From Anaerotruncus sp. (GTDB taxonomy: Bacteria > Bacillota > Clostridia > Oscillospirales > Ruminococcaceae): a DNA stretch of 64,000 nucleotides. The DNA lies in the NCBI GenBank assembly GCA_021770005.1, contig JAETRV010000003.1, forward strand, positions 1 through 64,000. Direction: 5' to 3'. Under the pieces are notes generated by a model. The model saw only the letters and a list, made by a program, of their open reading frames with translations. It made no database searches and had not been told where the DNA came from. The position numbers and the translations under genes are program-made. Each line of letters opens with the position of its first letter. Position 1 is the stretch's first letter. Below are positions 32,399 to 40,537 of this stretch, piece after piece.

Positions 32399-34033
32399 TC
32401 AGCCGATCCAGGTGAAGCGGGGGGCACGTTTCCCGTCCCGCTCGACATCGCCGAGGAACATCGCAAGCGGGCGCACCCAAAGTTGCTGCTCCCCATAGAG
32501 CGCGCGGTAGACAACCAATTCTTCCAACGTCTCACTGTGCCGCGCACTGCCAATTACCTCGTACTCGTTCCCTTTAAAGTGACGGTAACGCCCCATTTTC
32601 AACGTACGAGGTTCCGGCTGGGCGGGTCCCGCCTGCTCCGGCTGCGGAGCTGTGGCGGCCGGATGATCTTCCTGCTGGCTGTACTGCTCGTAGACGTGCG
32701 GCTCCACAAAGATCCGCGTGCCATACGCGGGCAGCTCGAGTTTGAAGTTCCCGTCATTGGTTTCAAAACGGGTGCCGGTAAATAGGTCAACCAGTGCGGA
32801 AACCCTGCCGCGGAACTCGATATACTCCGGATGATCGGAGAGGTTGAGCGCAACATAGACCTGCTGTTCCGGGGTGGCACGCAGAAAAGCGAGCTGCTCG
32901 TTCCGGACGGTGAGCTGGTCGTATCCGCCATACTGGAGGGCGGGCAGCGCATGGCGGATTTTTCCGAGCGTTTTCAGGTGGTTGAGCAGTGTGAGATCAG
33001 GGTTGGGAATCTTGTCCAGATCGAGACAGGGCCGCAGCGGCGCGTCCGAATGGTTCTGCCGCACCCCTTGGATGCCCCATTCACTGCCGTAATAGAGCGA
33101 CGGGACACCAGGCATGGTGTAAAGGAGCGTATAGACGTTGCAAAGATGGGCGCGGTTGCTCAAGGTGGAAGCAAGGCGGTTGACATCGTGGTTATCCACA
33201 AAGTTGTAGAGGCAGAGCGAACGGTAGATGCCGCCGTTCCCGCCCGACTGCCGGTTGAGCGAATAGGCGATCTCAAAGTAGTTTTTATCGTTGTGGGAGG
33301 AGTAAAGCCCTTTGCGGCATTCGTAGTTGGTGACCGAATCGAGCGCACCGGGATTCGCCCAGCGGTTGTAGTCGCCGTGGATGATCTCACCCATCAGCCA
33401 GAAATCGGGGTTTCTGCCCTTGCAATAGTTCCGGAGCTGGTGGAAAAAGTCCATGTCCACGCAGTCGGCGGCATCGAGACGCAGACCGTCGATCCCAAAT
33501 TCATCAATCCACATCCCCACCGCGCCAAGCAGGTGGCTGACTACATCTGGATTTCGTAGGTTGAGCTTGACCAAATTATAATGCCCCTGCCAGCCTTCAT
33601 ACCAGAATGGGTCCCCCATCGGGCTTCCGCCGCCGAAATTGAGGTTGTGGAACCAGCCGCAGTAGGGGGAAGAGGGGCCGTTTTTCTGCACATCCTGAAA
33701 TGCCCAGAATTCCCGCCCCACATGGTTGAACACGCCGTCGAGCACCACACGGATTCCGTTTTGGTGCAGCTCGTTGCAGAGGCGTTTAAAATCCTCATTC
33801 GAGCCGAGACGGCGGTCGATCTTGTAGTAATCGCGGGTATCGTAGCCATGCTCGCTCGACTCGAACACCGGCCCGATGTAGAGCGCATTGACCCCCAGTT
33901 CGCGCAGATGGGGAATCCATCCGGAGAGTTTCCCAATCCGGTTGACCGGGGCATCCTGCCCGTTCTGCTGCGGCGCACCGCAGAACCCGAGCGGATAGAT
34001 GTGATAAAAGATTGATTCATTTACCCAATTCAT
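32399..34033 (-). CDS. GH13 alpha-amylase family protein fused to a C-terminal DUF1653 domain
   Basis: Protein of 544 residues without a signal peptide, so probably cytoplasmic. The GH13 barrel shows VVLDGVFNHVG, the nucleophile Asp in GLRLDAADCV, the acid/base Glu in WLMGEIIHG and FVDNHDVNR. LYIGPVFESSEHGYDT is near the N-terminus. After the C-terminal beta domain a Pro/Ala/Gln-rich linker (about residues 446-478) leads to a DUF1653 module (479-544) with YRHFKGNEYEVIG, HSETLEELVVYRALYGE and WVRPLAMFL. DUF1653 usually exists as a separate small protein. The ATG at 34033 is preferred over a GTG three codons earlier. Own promoter. Confidence 0.88.
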   Translation of the reverse strand: MNWVNESIFYHIYPLGFCGAPQQNGQDAPVNRIGKLSGWIPHLRELGVNALYIGPVFESSEHGYDTRDYYKIDRRLGSNEDFKRLCNELHQNGIRVVLDGVFNHVGREFWAFQDVQKNGPSSPYCGWFHNLNFGGGSPMGDPFWYEGWQGHYNLVKLNLRNPDVVSHLLGAVGMWIDEFGIDGLRLDAADCVDMDFFHQLRNYCKGRNPDFWLMGEIIHGDYNRWANPGALDSVTNYECRKGLYSSHNDKNYFEIAYSLNRQSGGNGGIYRSLCLYNFVDNHDVNRLASTLSNRAHLCNVYTLLYTMPGVPSLYYGSEWGIQGVRQNHSDAPLRPCLDLDKIPNPDLTLLNHLKTLGKIRHALPALQYGGYDQLTVRNEQLAFLRATPEQQVYVALNLSDHPEYIEFRGRVSALVDLFTGTRFETNDGNFKLELPAYGTRIFVEPHVYEQYSQQEDHPAATAPQPEQAGPAQPEPRTLKMGRYRHFKGNEYEVIGSARHSETLEELVVYRALYGEQQLWVRPLAMFLGDVERDGKRAPRFTWIG

Positions 34034-34074
34034 AGATTGCACCTGTCCTTTTGTAATTTTACAGTCCGTTACCT

Positions 34075-34103
34075 ACTATACGCCAATTTACGAAAAATAG
34101 CAA
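34075..34103 (-). promoter_or_regulatory. Promoter of the GH13-DUF1653 gene
   Basis: On the minus strand TTGCTA (34098-34103), 17 bases, TATAGT (34075-34080). The leader is about 35 bases. Confidence 0.65.
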
Positions 34104-34110
34104 TAAGAAA

Positions 34111-34155
34111 AGAGGAAGCCGCCTATGAATTGGATCAGCGGCTCCCTCAATGAAA
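34111..34155 (-). terminator. Terminator of the perR-rubrerythrin operon
   Basis: Imperfect stem GAGGGAGCCGC / GCGGCTTCCTC read on the minus strand, followed by TTTTCTTATT. It lies about 50 bases after the rubrerythrin stop codon. Confidence 0.6.
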
Positions 34156-34201
34156 AGAGTGGGAAGACAAAATAAATAGGTGGGATTGCAGGCCCAGCAG
34201 A

Positions 34202-34750
34202 TTAATAGTTTTTGGCCTGAATCTGGAAATATGCCTGCGGATGGTCGCAGACCGGGCAAACTTCGGGCGCCTTTTCACCCACATGGATATGACCGCAGTT
34301 GCTGCACTGCCAGATCATGACACCGGTACGGGCAAATACCTGATCGGCTTCGATGTTTTTCAGCAGGGCGCGATAACGCTCCTCATGCTCCTTCTCGATC
34401 TTCCCGACCGCCTCGAAGAGGTACGCGATCCGGTCAAACCCTTCCTCCTTGGCTTCTTTCGCAAATTTGGCATACATATCGGTCCATTCAAAGTTCTCGC
34501 CAGCAGCAGCATCCGCAAGGTTTGCAGTGGTGGAGGGAACACCGTCATGCAGCAGCTTAAACCAGATTTTGGCATGTTCCCGCTCATTGCCGGCGGTCTC
34601 GAGGAACAGGTTCGCAATCTGCACAAACCCCTCTTTCTTTGCCTTGGATGCATAATAGGTATATTTGTTGGTCGCCTGAGATTCCCCTGCAAAAGCGGCC
34701 ATCAGGTTGGCTTCCGTCTTGGTACCTTTCAAACTGTTCACATCAATCAA
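34202..34750 (-). CDS. rbr: Rubrerythrin
   Basis: Di-iron peroxide-reducing protein of 182 residues. The N-terminal ferritin-like part has [23 protein letters not shown]-type [11 protein letters not shown] and [13 protein letters not shown], which supply the Glu/His ligands. The C-terminal rubredoxin-like part has [12 protein letters not shown] and CPVCDHP, the four-Cys iron site. It lies 18 bases after perR and is under the same PerR-box promoter, as expected for peroxide defence in an anaerobe. Confidence 0.95.
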   Translation of the reverse strand: MIDVNSLKGTKTEANLMAAFAGESQATNKYTYYASKAKKEGFVQIANLFLETAGNEREHAKIWFKLLHDGVPSTTANLADAAAGENFEWTDMYAKFAKEAKEEGFDRIAYLFEAVGKIEKEHEERYRALLKNIEADQVFARTGVMIWQCSNCGHIHVGEKAPEVCPVCDHPQAYFQIQAKNY

Positions 34751-34768
34751 CCTCTTTCTGTAATGTCA

Positions 34769-35167
34769 TTACCGTTTGAGTTCGGCTGGGTACTTTCCTG
34801 CACATTCGGGGCATAAACCCTCAAATAAGATCTGGTAACCAGTGACCAAAAACCCCGGAAGGTTTTTCAACTGTTCATCCAGCCCGGCAAGCTCAGCGAG
34901 CGGCAGGTCAAAAAGCTGGCCGCAACCGCTGCACCGTATGTGGTAATGTGGGTCGGTCCGTCCGTCAAACCGATCTGAGGCAGCCGGCATCGGAATCTTG
35001 CGCAGAATGCCCTGCTCTGCAAGCAGATTCAGATTGCGATAGACCGTACCGAGGCTGATATTCGGCTCCTGTTCGCGAACCATCGCATAGACCGTGTCGG
35101 CAGTTGGATGAATCGGATTTTCCATCACCGTTTCGAGGACCAGTTCCCGCTGTTTGGAATACTTCAT
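34769..35167 (-). CDS. perR: Fur-family peroxide-responsive repressor, PerR-like
   Basis: Metal-dependent repressor of 132 residues. Helix-turn-helix (HPTADTVYAMVREQEPNISLGTVYRNL, given here only as a location, residues 18-44) is followed by the metal site DGRTDPHYHIRC. Structural zinc sites CSGC and CPEC are both present. The DPHYHI segment has the PerR-type arrangement. Its own promoter carries a 15-base palindromic PerR box. Co-transcribed with rubrerythrin. Assignment as PerR rather than Fur rests on operator and partner. Confidence 0.88.
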   Translation of the reverse strand: MKYSKQRELVLETVMENPIHPTADTVYAMVREQEPNISLGTVYRNLNLLAEQGILRKIPMPAASDRFDGRTDPHYHIRCSGCGQLFDLPLAELAGLDEQLKNLPGFLVTGYQILFEGLCPECAGKYPAELKR

Positions 35168-35192
35168 AGCTGAACAATTCCTTTGCCGATAA

Positions 35193-35207
35193 TAAGAATA
35201 ATTCTTA
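35193..35207 (-). promoter_or_regulatory. PerR box
   Basis: Perfect 7-1-7 palindrome TAAGAAT-A-ATTCTTA, close to the TTATAATnATTATAA consensus. It lies immediately downstream of the -10 box, over the predicted transcription start, and implies autorepression of perR-rbr. Confidence 0.85.
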
Positions 35208-35212
35208 AAATT

Positions 35213-35241
35213 ATTTTATAACAAAAAGGTGGGAATGTCAA
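35213..35241 (-). promoter_or_regulatory. Promoter of the perR-rubrerythrin operon
   Basis: On the minus strand TTGACA (35236-35241), 17 bases, TAAAAT (35213-35218). Very close to consensus. Confidence 0.85.
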
Positions 35242-35332
35242 GCCCTTTTTCCATTTTCTAAACCGCAAAAATAGATATGCGATGTGGAGAGCCTATTTAA
35301 AATTGAGTAAAGCTTTCAATACTAGATCGGTT

Positions 35333-36679
35333 CTAAGATTCCAAGCGGCGTTTTAGGGTGAACCGGGTACAGCCGAGAAGCTGTGCCGCTTTCGATTGGT
35401 TCCCTCCACAGAGCGTGAGCGCCTTATCGATATAGGTTCGCTCAAACCGGTCGATCTCCGCCTGTAGGTCGATCGGACCTTCCGAGAGGTCTTTGAGCGG
35501 GAAAGCGCTGGCAGGGCTGATCTGCGGTCCACCCTCCCGCAGGATCGAACCGGTGAGAGTACTCCCTTCACAGAACAGGACGCACCGTTCCATCACATTG
35601 CGCAGCTCTCGGACGTTGCCCTTCCAGTCGTGCCGGTTCATCTGCTCCATGAGCGCGGGATCGATCGAAGCGATATTTTTGTTGAATTTTCTGTTAAAAT
35701 ACTCTAAGTAATATTCGCTCAATACCTGGATGTCCTCCCGGCGTTCTCGCAGCGGCGGAATCTGCACCTGCATCACGTCCAGCCGGTAGAACAGATCCTG
35801 CCGGAACCGGCCTTTTAAAATCTCCTTTTCGAGGTCGCGGTTGGTAGCGGCGATCACCCGCACATTGACCTCAATGTCGGTCAGACCGCCTACACGCTTG
35901 AAACTGCGGTCCTCCAGAAAGGTCAACAGCTTGGCCTGCATGGTCAGCGGCATCTCGCCAATCTCATCCAGAAAGATCGTTCCGCCGTTCGCCAGCTCGA
36001 ACAACCCTTTCTTGGTCTTGAGCGCGCCGGTGAATGCACCCTTTTCATAGCCGAACAGCTCGGCTTCAAGCAGTGTCTCGGGGATTGCGCTACAGTTGAT
36101 CTTGACCAACGGGTCGTCCCTGCGGCTGCTCAAATAGTGCACCATATTGACGACCACCTCTTTACCGGTACCGGTCTCCCCCCGGATCAACAGGTCTACA
36201 TTGTCGTTTTTGGCGACCAACAGGGCATGCTTGCGGATCAGCTGAATGGCAGGGCTGGCGCCGACCAGCTCCCGCGGCTTGCCGTCCTTGAGCAGCTCGA
36301 GGCTGCGGCGATTTTTGAGCTGGACCAGGCTGCGGCGGATCTGCAAGTCAATCGCGTCGATATCAAACGGCTTCTGTACATAATCGAATGCGCCCTTCTT
36401 GATCGCGGCCACCGCCTGTGAGACGGTGCCATAAGCGGTCATCATCACAATCTGGATGTCCTCGTCGATCCGCTTGATCGGCTCAATATAGTCGATCCCG
36501 AGATCGTCGCCCAGGCGGTTGTCAAGCAGGACAAAATCCGGCCGGAACCGCTCGGCGGCGGCAAGCCCGTCCCGGATGTTGTCCGACGTTTCGACCAGAT
36601 AGCCGAGGTCGGAAAGCCCGTTTTCGAGCGAGACCCGGATCAGGAATTCGTCGTCGATTACAAGAACCTTGTATTTCAT
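35333..36679 (-). CDS. Sigma-54-dependent response regulator (NtrC/AtoC type)
   Basis: Activator of 448 residues with three parts. The receiver domain has the phospho-acceptor Asp in FVLLDNRLGDD near residue 53. The AAA+ domain has Walker A GETGTGKE, the sigma-54 contact loop GAFTGA and GGTIFLDEIGEMP. The C-terminal Fis-type helix-turn-helix ends in CGGNQSKAAQLLGCTRFTLK. All key motifs are intact. Its start overlaps the kinase stop by four bases. It should activate a sigma-54 promoter, most likely one controlling solute uptake or use. I could not find a clear -24/-12 site in front of the symporter operon. Confidence 0.93.
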   Translation of the reverse strand: MKYKVLVIDDEFLIRVSLENGLSDLGYLVETSDNIRDGLAAAERFRPDFVLLDNRLGDDLGIDYIEPIKRIDEDIQIVMMTAYGTVSQAVAAIKKGAFDYVQKPFDIDAIDLQIRRSLVQLKNRRSLELLKDGKPRELVGASPAIQLIRKHALLVAKNDNVDLLIRGETGTGKEVVVNMVHYLSSRRDDPLVKINCSAIPETLLEAELFGYEKGAFTGALKTKKGLFELANGGTIFLDEIGEMPLTMQAKLLTFLEDRSFKRVGGLTDIEVNVRVIAATNRDLEKEILKGRFRQDLFYRLDVMQVQIPPLRERREDIQVLSEYYLEYFNRKFNKNIASIDPALMEQMNRHDWKGNVRELRNVMERCVLFCEGSTLTGSILREGGPQISPASAFPLKDLSEGPIDLQAEIDRFERTYIDKALTLCGGNQSKAAQLLGCTRFTLKRRLES

Positions 36680-38319
36680 GGTGTTCCCCCCGTATGAAAC
36701 AAAATGGTGATGCGGGTGCCCTGCCCAGCAGCGGTGTCGATCGAAAAAGCGCCGTTGTTCTGGGCGAGCAGCCGGGAGACGATCGAAAGACCCAGCCCGC
36801 CTCCGGTGCGGCCTTCCTCCAATGAAGCATGTACACTACGCAAGGTGTCTTCGTTCATCCCTTCCCCGGTATCCGAAACGGTAAGGACCGTGGTGTCCCC
36901 CTCCCGGCGGGCTTCCAACGCGATTTCCCCGCCGCTACGGATCGATTTGATGCTGTTGTTGATGAGGTTGACAAGCACCTGCCGGATTTCCGATTCATCG
37001 GCATAGAGCGGCGGGTTGCCCTGCACCCCGGCGGTGATCCGAATCCGGTTGTTTTGGGCGATCTTGGCGTAAAGGAGCGTCAGCTCATCGAATAGGGCGG
37101 GCAGGTTGATGAGCACCTTCTGGCTTTCCCGCTTGCGGGAGAGATGGAGCAGGTCCTCAATCAGCCGGTTCACCCGGTCGACCTCCCCGAGGATGCTGGT
37201 GCTGAGCATCCGGTCGCGGTCGCTCTCAAGCCGCCGGCTGATGACCTGTATCCCCGCCCGGATGCCGGCCAGCGGGTTGCGTATCTCGTGCGCGAGCATC
37301 GCGGCGAGCTGCCCGGTGTAGGCCAGCTTTTCCCCTTCGGTCAGTTTTTCCTCCATCCGCTTTTTGTAGGTGATCTCGTCAAGGGTGCAGAGGGTCCCGC
37401 CCTCTCCCTCGTCGGCGGTGCGCATCCGCCAAACCCCGATTTCGTAGTCGACCGCCCGGCCGTCGGCATTTTGCAGCCGGACCGGGTCATGCAGGACCTT
37501 GGGGTTGCCGATGATCCCATCCACGATCTGCCGCAGTGTCTGCCCGTCACAGAGGTATTCGGTTTGGTCGAGCATCTCAACCGCCTTCGAGTTGATGCAG
37601 ATGATCTCCTTTTTGGGGCTGCACGCGACGATCCCGAGCGGCAGGCTTTCCACAATCGTCTCATTCAGCAGCTTCATCCGGAGAATCTCATCGGTATGGC
37701 TTGCGATATCTGCCAACATCCGCTGGAACGCGTCGGCGAGCTGCCCGATCTCGTCGCTACGCTCGGCGTACTCGTCCACCTGCGGAGAATGGCGGACCGG
37801 CTGTTCGCTCACCGCCACCGCCCGGCAGGCTTCACTGAGCTGCCGGAGCGGCTCGGAGATGTTGTAGGAGACAAACAGACTCACCTGCACAATCACAATC
37901 AAGAGGGCGATCGTCGCGAGGATCATATACTTCTGTTCCTCAATCAGGCTGTTCCAGAAAGCGGTGCGGTCGAGCGCGCAGCAGGCCCGCCAGCCGAACG
38001 CGGGAAGCCCGGTTTCGAGCAGGATGTCGTCCGGGTCGGGCGGCTGCTCGCCGAGCAGCAGGGAGCCGTCCGCATCAAAGAGATAGAGGGAATCATTTTG
38101 AAGCAGGCGGTATTTTTGCAGCAGCAACGCGCCGCTGCCCGACAGCCCGGCGTCCAGCTCGAGGGCATGCAGGGTGGTTGCCGCGGCAGCGCGCTCCCGC
38201 TCCATCTTCTGCACATAGCCATTCCAGGTCATGATTGTACCGAAACATAGGATGGTCAGGATGCCGATGGTCAAAAATGGGATCATGATTTTATGCTCGA
38301 TGTTCAACCGGAATTTCAT
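36676..38319 (-). CDS. Membrane sensor histidine kinase (NtrB/DctB-like)
   Basis: Kinase of 547 residues. A first membrane segment (about 12-32) and a second (about 157-177, TIALLIVIVQVSLFVSY) flank an extracytoplasmic sensor of about 125 residues. HAMP (SEPLRQLSEACRAV), a PAS-like domain and HisKA with the phospho-His in MLAHEIRNPLAGIRAG follow. HATPase_c shows NLINNSIKSI, DTGEGMNED and GGGLGLSIV. The ATG at 38319 has AAAGGAGG. It overlaps both the symporter and the regulator gene by four bases, so the three are co-translated and the kinase probably senses the transported solute. Confidence 0.93.
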   Translation of the reverse strand: MKFRLNIEHKIMIPFLTIGILTILCFGTIMTWNGYVQKMERERAAAATTLHALELDAGLSGSGALLLQKYRLLQNDSLYLFDADGSLLLGEQPPDPDDILLETGLPAFGWRACCALDRTAFWNSLIEEQKYMILATIALLIVIVQVSLFVSYNISEPLRQLSEACRAVAVSEQPVRHSPQVDEYAERSDEIGQLADAFQRMLADIASHTDEILRMKLLNETIVESLPLGIVACSPKKEIICINSKAVEMLDQTEYLCDGQTLRQIVDGIIGNPKVLHDPVRLQNADGRAVDYEIGVWRMRTADEGEGGTLCTLDEITYKKRMEEKLTEGEKLAYTGQLAAMLAHEIRNPLAGIRAGIQVISRRLESDRDRMLSTSILGEVDRVNRLIEDLLHLSRKRESQKVLINLPALFDELTLLYAKIAQNNRIRITAGVQGNPPLYADESEIRQVLVNLINNSIKSIRSGGEIALEARREGDTTVLTVSDTGEGMNEDTLRSVHASLEEGRTGGGLGLSIVSRLLAQNNGAFSIDTAAGQGTRITILFHTGGTP

Positions 38320-39767
38320 CCTCTGCCTCCTTTCCGCGCGCAAGCAGGCTCCCCGCTACGAGCGCCGCTGTCGAGAGCACGACGCAGGGCAGCGAGGGAT
38401 GGAACCGGAGCAGGCCCGCATAGTAGAGCGGGTAAAAAAGCGGCAAGCCCGGAGAGCAGGCTTGCCCAGACCCCGGTGCGGTTTACCTTTTTGAAGAGCA
38501 GCGCGCCATACATTGCGGGAAAGAGGGTAGCAGCAACCACCCCCCAGATGTCGCCCCCGTACGAAATAACGCTGTCAGGCGGGTTGATTGCAAGCAGCAT
38601 GGAAAGGGTCCCCCCGGCAAAAATCCCGAACCGGCTCAGTCGTAGGATCGATTCCCGGGAGAGGTTCCGCCGGCTGACAGCGGGCGCGATGTCGTAGGCG
38701 AACGAGGAAGCGATCAACAGGAGCTGGGAATTGGCGGTCGAGACACACGCCCCGATGATCGAAAACAGGAAAAAACCGCTCCAAGCGCTGTAGAGCTGGT
38801 TGTTAATCAGCCAGGTGATAATTTCGTCGGTTTTGGAGACGGTGGAAAGGGTGGGAATCAGCACCCGCATCCCCAGCCCGATCTGGATCAATGCGAAATA
38901 GAGCAGGGCGAGAAACCCCAGAGAACAGAGGACGGTACGCCGTGCGGTTTTTTTATCCCGCGCCGAGAGCATCCGAATGGTGTACTGGGGGTTCGCAGCG
39001 AGCCCCAGCCCCCAGCCGCAGAACATGCTCAGGTTCATCAGCGGGGTAAACATCCCCTCCCCGAACGGACGGAGCAGGCCGCCCGGCTCGGTCGGATAGG
39101 GCATCCCGGGGTGAGCAAAACCGGAAATCCCGGCAGCGGCGCGGTGAATCTCGAGCACGCCGCCCGCCCGCGAGGTGATGATGACAAACAGCACCGCGAT
39201 GCTGATGGCGAGCAGGATCAGGTTAAAAACATCGCTGCGGGTGACCGACCGGTAGCCGCCGAAGGTGGTGTAGAGGATGAATAGATAGACCAGCAGGATC
39301 GAAATCCCATAAGGAATGTCGAAGAGGGTGGAGGCAACTACCCCGAACCCTTTGATCTGGATCACCAAATAGAAGATGTACACCGCGATAAACACCGCGG
39401 CATAGACCACCTGGAGCCCTTTGGAGCCGAACCGTTTATAAAAAAGCTCGGGGATGGTCAGAATCTCATTCTCATAGAGGCGGTCGCTGATCCCGACCAG
39501 AAAGAATGCGCCAATAAACCAGGGGAATACCGAATAAAGCACGACATTGTAGCCGCTCTCATAGACGCTCCCGGTCAGGCTCAGGATGCTGGCGGCAGAG
39601 ACCCAGGTCCCGGCAAAGGTCGCTGTGCACCGCCAGAGGCTGAGGTGGCGGCCTCCGATGAAAAATTGTCCAACCGTATTGCCATCTCGAAGGCTGCCCT
39701 TGCCGATTAGAAGCAGGACGGTCGAGTAGGCACAGAAATAGAGCAGATAAAGCAGGGTCTTATTCAT
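38316..39767 (-). CDS. Sodium:solute symporter family protein, apparently frameshifted near the C-terminus
   Basis: Secondary transporter of the SSS family (483 residues as read). About twelve membrane segments are visible, with TATFAGTWVSAASILSLTGS near residue 50 and IGACVSTANSQLLLIASSFAYDI near 340 (sodium-site helices). After SGLAAF the frame becomes Ala/Arg-rich and no longer looks like a transporter. Removing one T from the T6 run at 38434-38439 gives AAFYPLYYAGLLRFHPSLP followed by a helix VVLSTAALVAGSLLARGKEA, a normal SSS ending, with its stop at 38291. This could be a sequence error, a mutation or slippage. The start overlaps a 24-codon ORF. The substrate is unknown. Confidence 0.85.
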   Translation of the reverse strand: MNKTLLYLLYFCAYSTVLLLIGKGSLRDGNTVGQFFIGGRHLSLWRCTATFAGTWVSAASILSLTGSVYESGYNVVLYSVFPWFIGAFFLVGISDRLYENEILTIPELFYKRFGSKGLQVVYAAVFIAVYIFYLVIQIKGFGVVASTLFDIPYGISILLVYLFILYTTFGGYRSVTRSDVFNLILLAISIAVLFVIITSRAGGVLEIHRAAAGISGFAHPGMPYPTEPGGLLRPFGEGMFTPLMNLSMFCGWGLGLAANPQYTIRMLSARDKKTARRTVLCSLGFLALLYFALIQIGLGMRVLIPTLSTVSKTDEIITWLINNQLYSAWSGFFLFSIIGACVSTANSQLLLIASSFAYDIAPAVSRRNLSRESILRLSRFGIFAGGTLSMLLAINPPDSVISYGGDIWGVVAATLFPAMYGALLFKKVNRTGVWASLLSGLAAFLPALLCGPAPVPSLAALRRALDSGARSGEPACARKGGRG

Positions 39768-39838
39768 AGCAGCCGGCCCCCATCAAAGGCAGCGCCGCCG
39801 GGTCCGGTAAGGCGTCTCTCGCGGATCGAAAGGTCCAT
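39764..39838 (-). CDS. Short leader ORF (24 codons) translationally coupled to the symporter gene
   Basis: ATG at 39838 with GGAGGA eight bases upstream, a better RBS than that of the symporter itself. It encodes 24 hydrophilic residues beginning MDLSIRERRL and ending in a stop that overlaps the symporter start as ATGA. I do not recognise the peptide. It could be a regulatory leader or a coupling device. The region just upstream holds a TAGAAT box but no good -35. Confidence 0.45.
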   Translation of the reverse strand: MDLSIRERRLTGPGGAAFDGGRLL

Positions 39839-39975
39839 AAAACATTCCTCCAGTTGGTTGGGATTGCCGGGGGAAAAGCATCCCTCCGGTAAGGGCTATT
39901 CTACCACAGTTCTGAATCTATTTCTATGATTTTTGTGACCTGATGGAAAAATCAAGGTGCAGGGCTTTAAAGGAG

Positions 39976-40019
39976 ATAAAAACTTGCCCCCGGGACCATT
40001 TTCAAACGGCTCCGGAGGC
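39976..40019 (-). terminator. Terminator after the rsmD-coaD operon
   Basis: On the minus strand GCCTCCGGAGCC pairs (with G-U pairs) to GGTCCCGGGGGC, followed by AAGTTTTTA. It begins 18 bases after the stop at 40037. Confidence 0.75.
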
Positions 40020-40036
40020 TTTCCTCTTTTCATAGA

Positions 40037-40492
40037 CTATTTCCCTGTCGCATTGCGAAACGCCTGCCGGGTCGCCTTGATCTCGGTCAATGACTTGACC
40101 AGCACTTCCTCGGTTTTGTAAAGGCAGTTGTCGGAAAACTCTTGCGCCGCCTGGCGGATCTCACGCGACTTCATCTGTGCTTGGGTCAGGATTTCGGAAG
40201 CTTTGGCCTGTGCCGCCTTGACAACCTGCTCCTGCGCCACAAGGCTGCGTGCGCGATCCTCTGCCTTCCGGATAATCGATTCCGCCTCCTTCTTCGCGCC
40301 CGAGATGATGTCGGTACGGTCGGAAACAATCGCTTTCGCCTGCTTAATCTCAGACGGAATGTTCAGGCGGATGTCGTCGATCAGGTCGCGCACCTTGTCC
40401 GCATCGACCACACAGCGCCCTCCCGAAAGCGGCAGGCTCCAGGAACGGTCCAGAAGTTCGTCTATAACGTCCAGGATTTCATCAATATTCAT
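40037..40492 (-). CDS. Conserved helical protein next to coaD (ATPase/V-type subunit H-like coiled coil)
   Basis: Protein of 151 residues, predicted almost wholly helical. The N-terminus MNIDEILDVIDELLDRS is followed by a short loop and then a long coiled coil rich in Ala, Gln, Lys and Glu (about residues 50-150). Similar proteins are often found beside coaD in Clostridia, and automated tools call them ATPase-like. I do not know a function. RBS AAAGGAG is good. It is the last gene of the rsmD-coaD transcript. Confidence 0.75.
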   Translation of the reverse strand: MNIDEILDVIDELLDRSWSLPLSGGRCVVDADKVRDLIDDIRLNIPSEIKQAKAIVSDRTDIISGAKKEAESIIRKAEDRARSLVAQEQVVKAAQAKASEILTQAQMKSREIRQAAQEFSDNCLYKTEEVLVKSLTEIKATRQAFRNATGK

Positions 40493-40537
40493 CTGAGGTT
40501 TCTCTCCTTTTTTGGATCTGTTTGCAAATCAAAACGA

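Noticed and set aside
39839..40036. Sigma-54 promoter in front of the symporter operon
   Set aside because: The only GG...GC pair (near TGGTCCCGGGGGC) has eight bases between the dinucleotides instead of ten and lies within a terminator stem.
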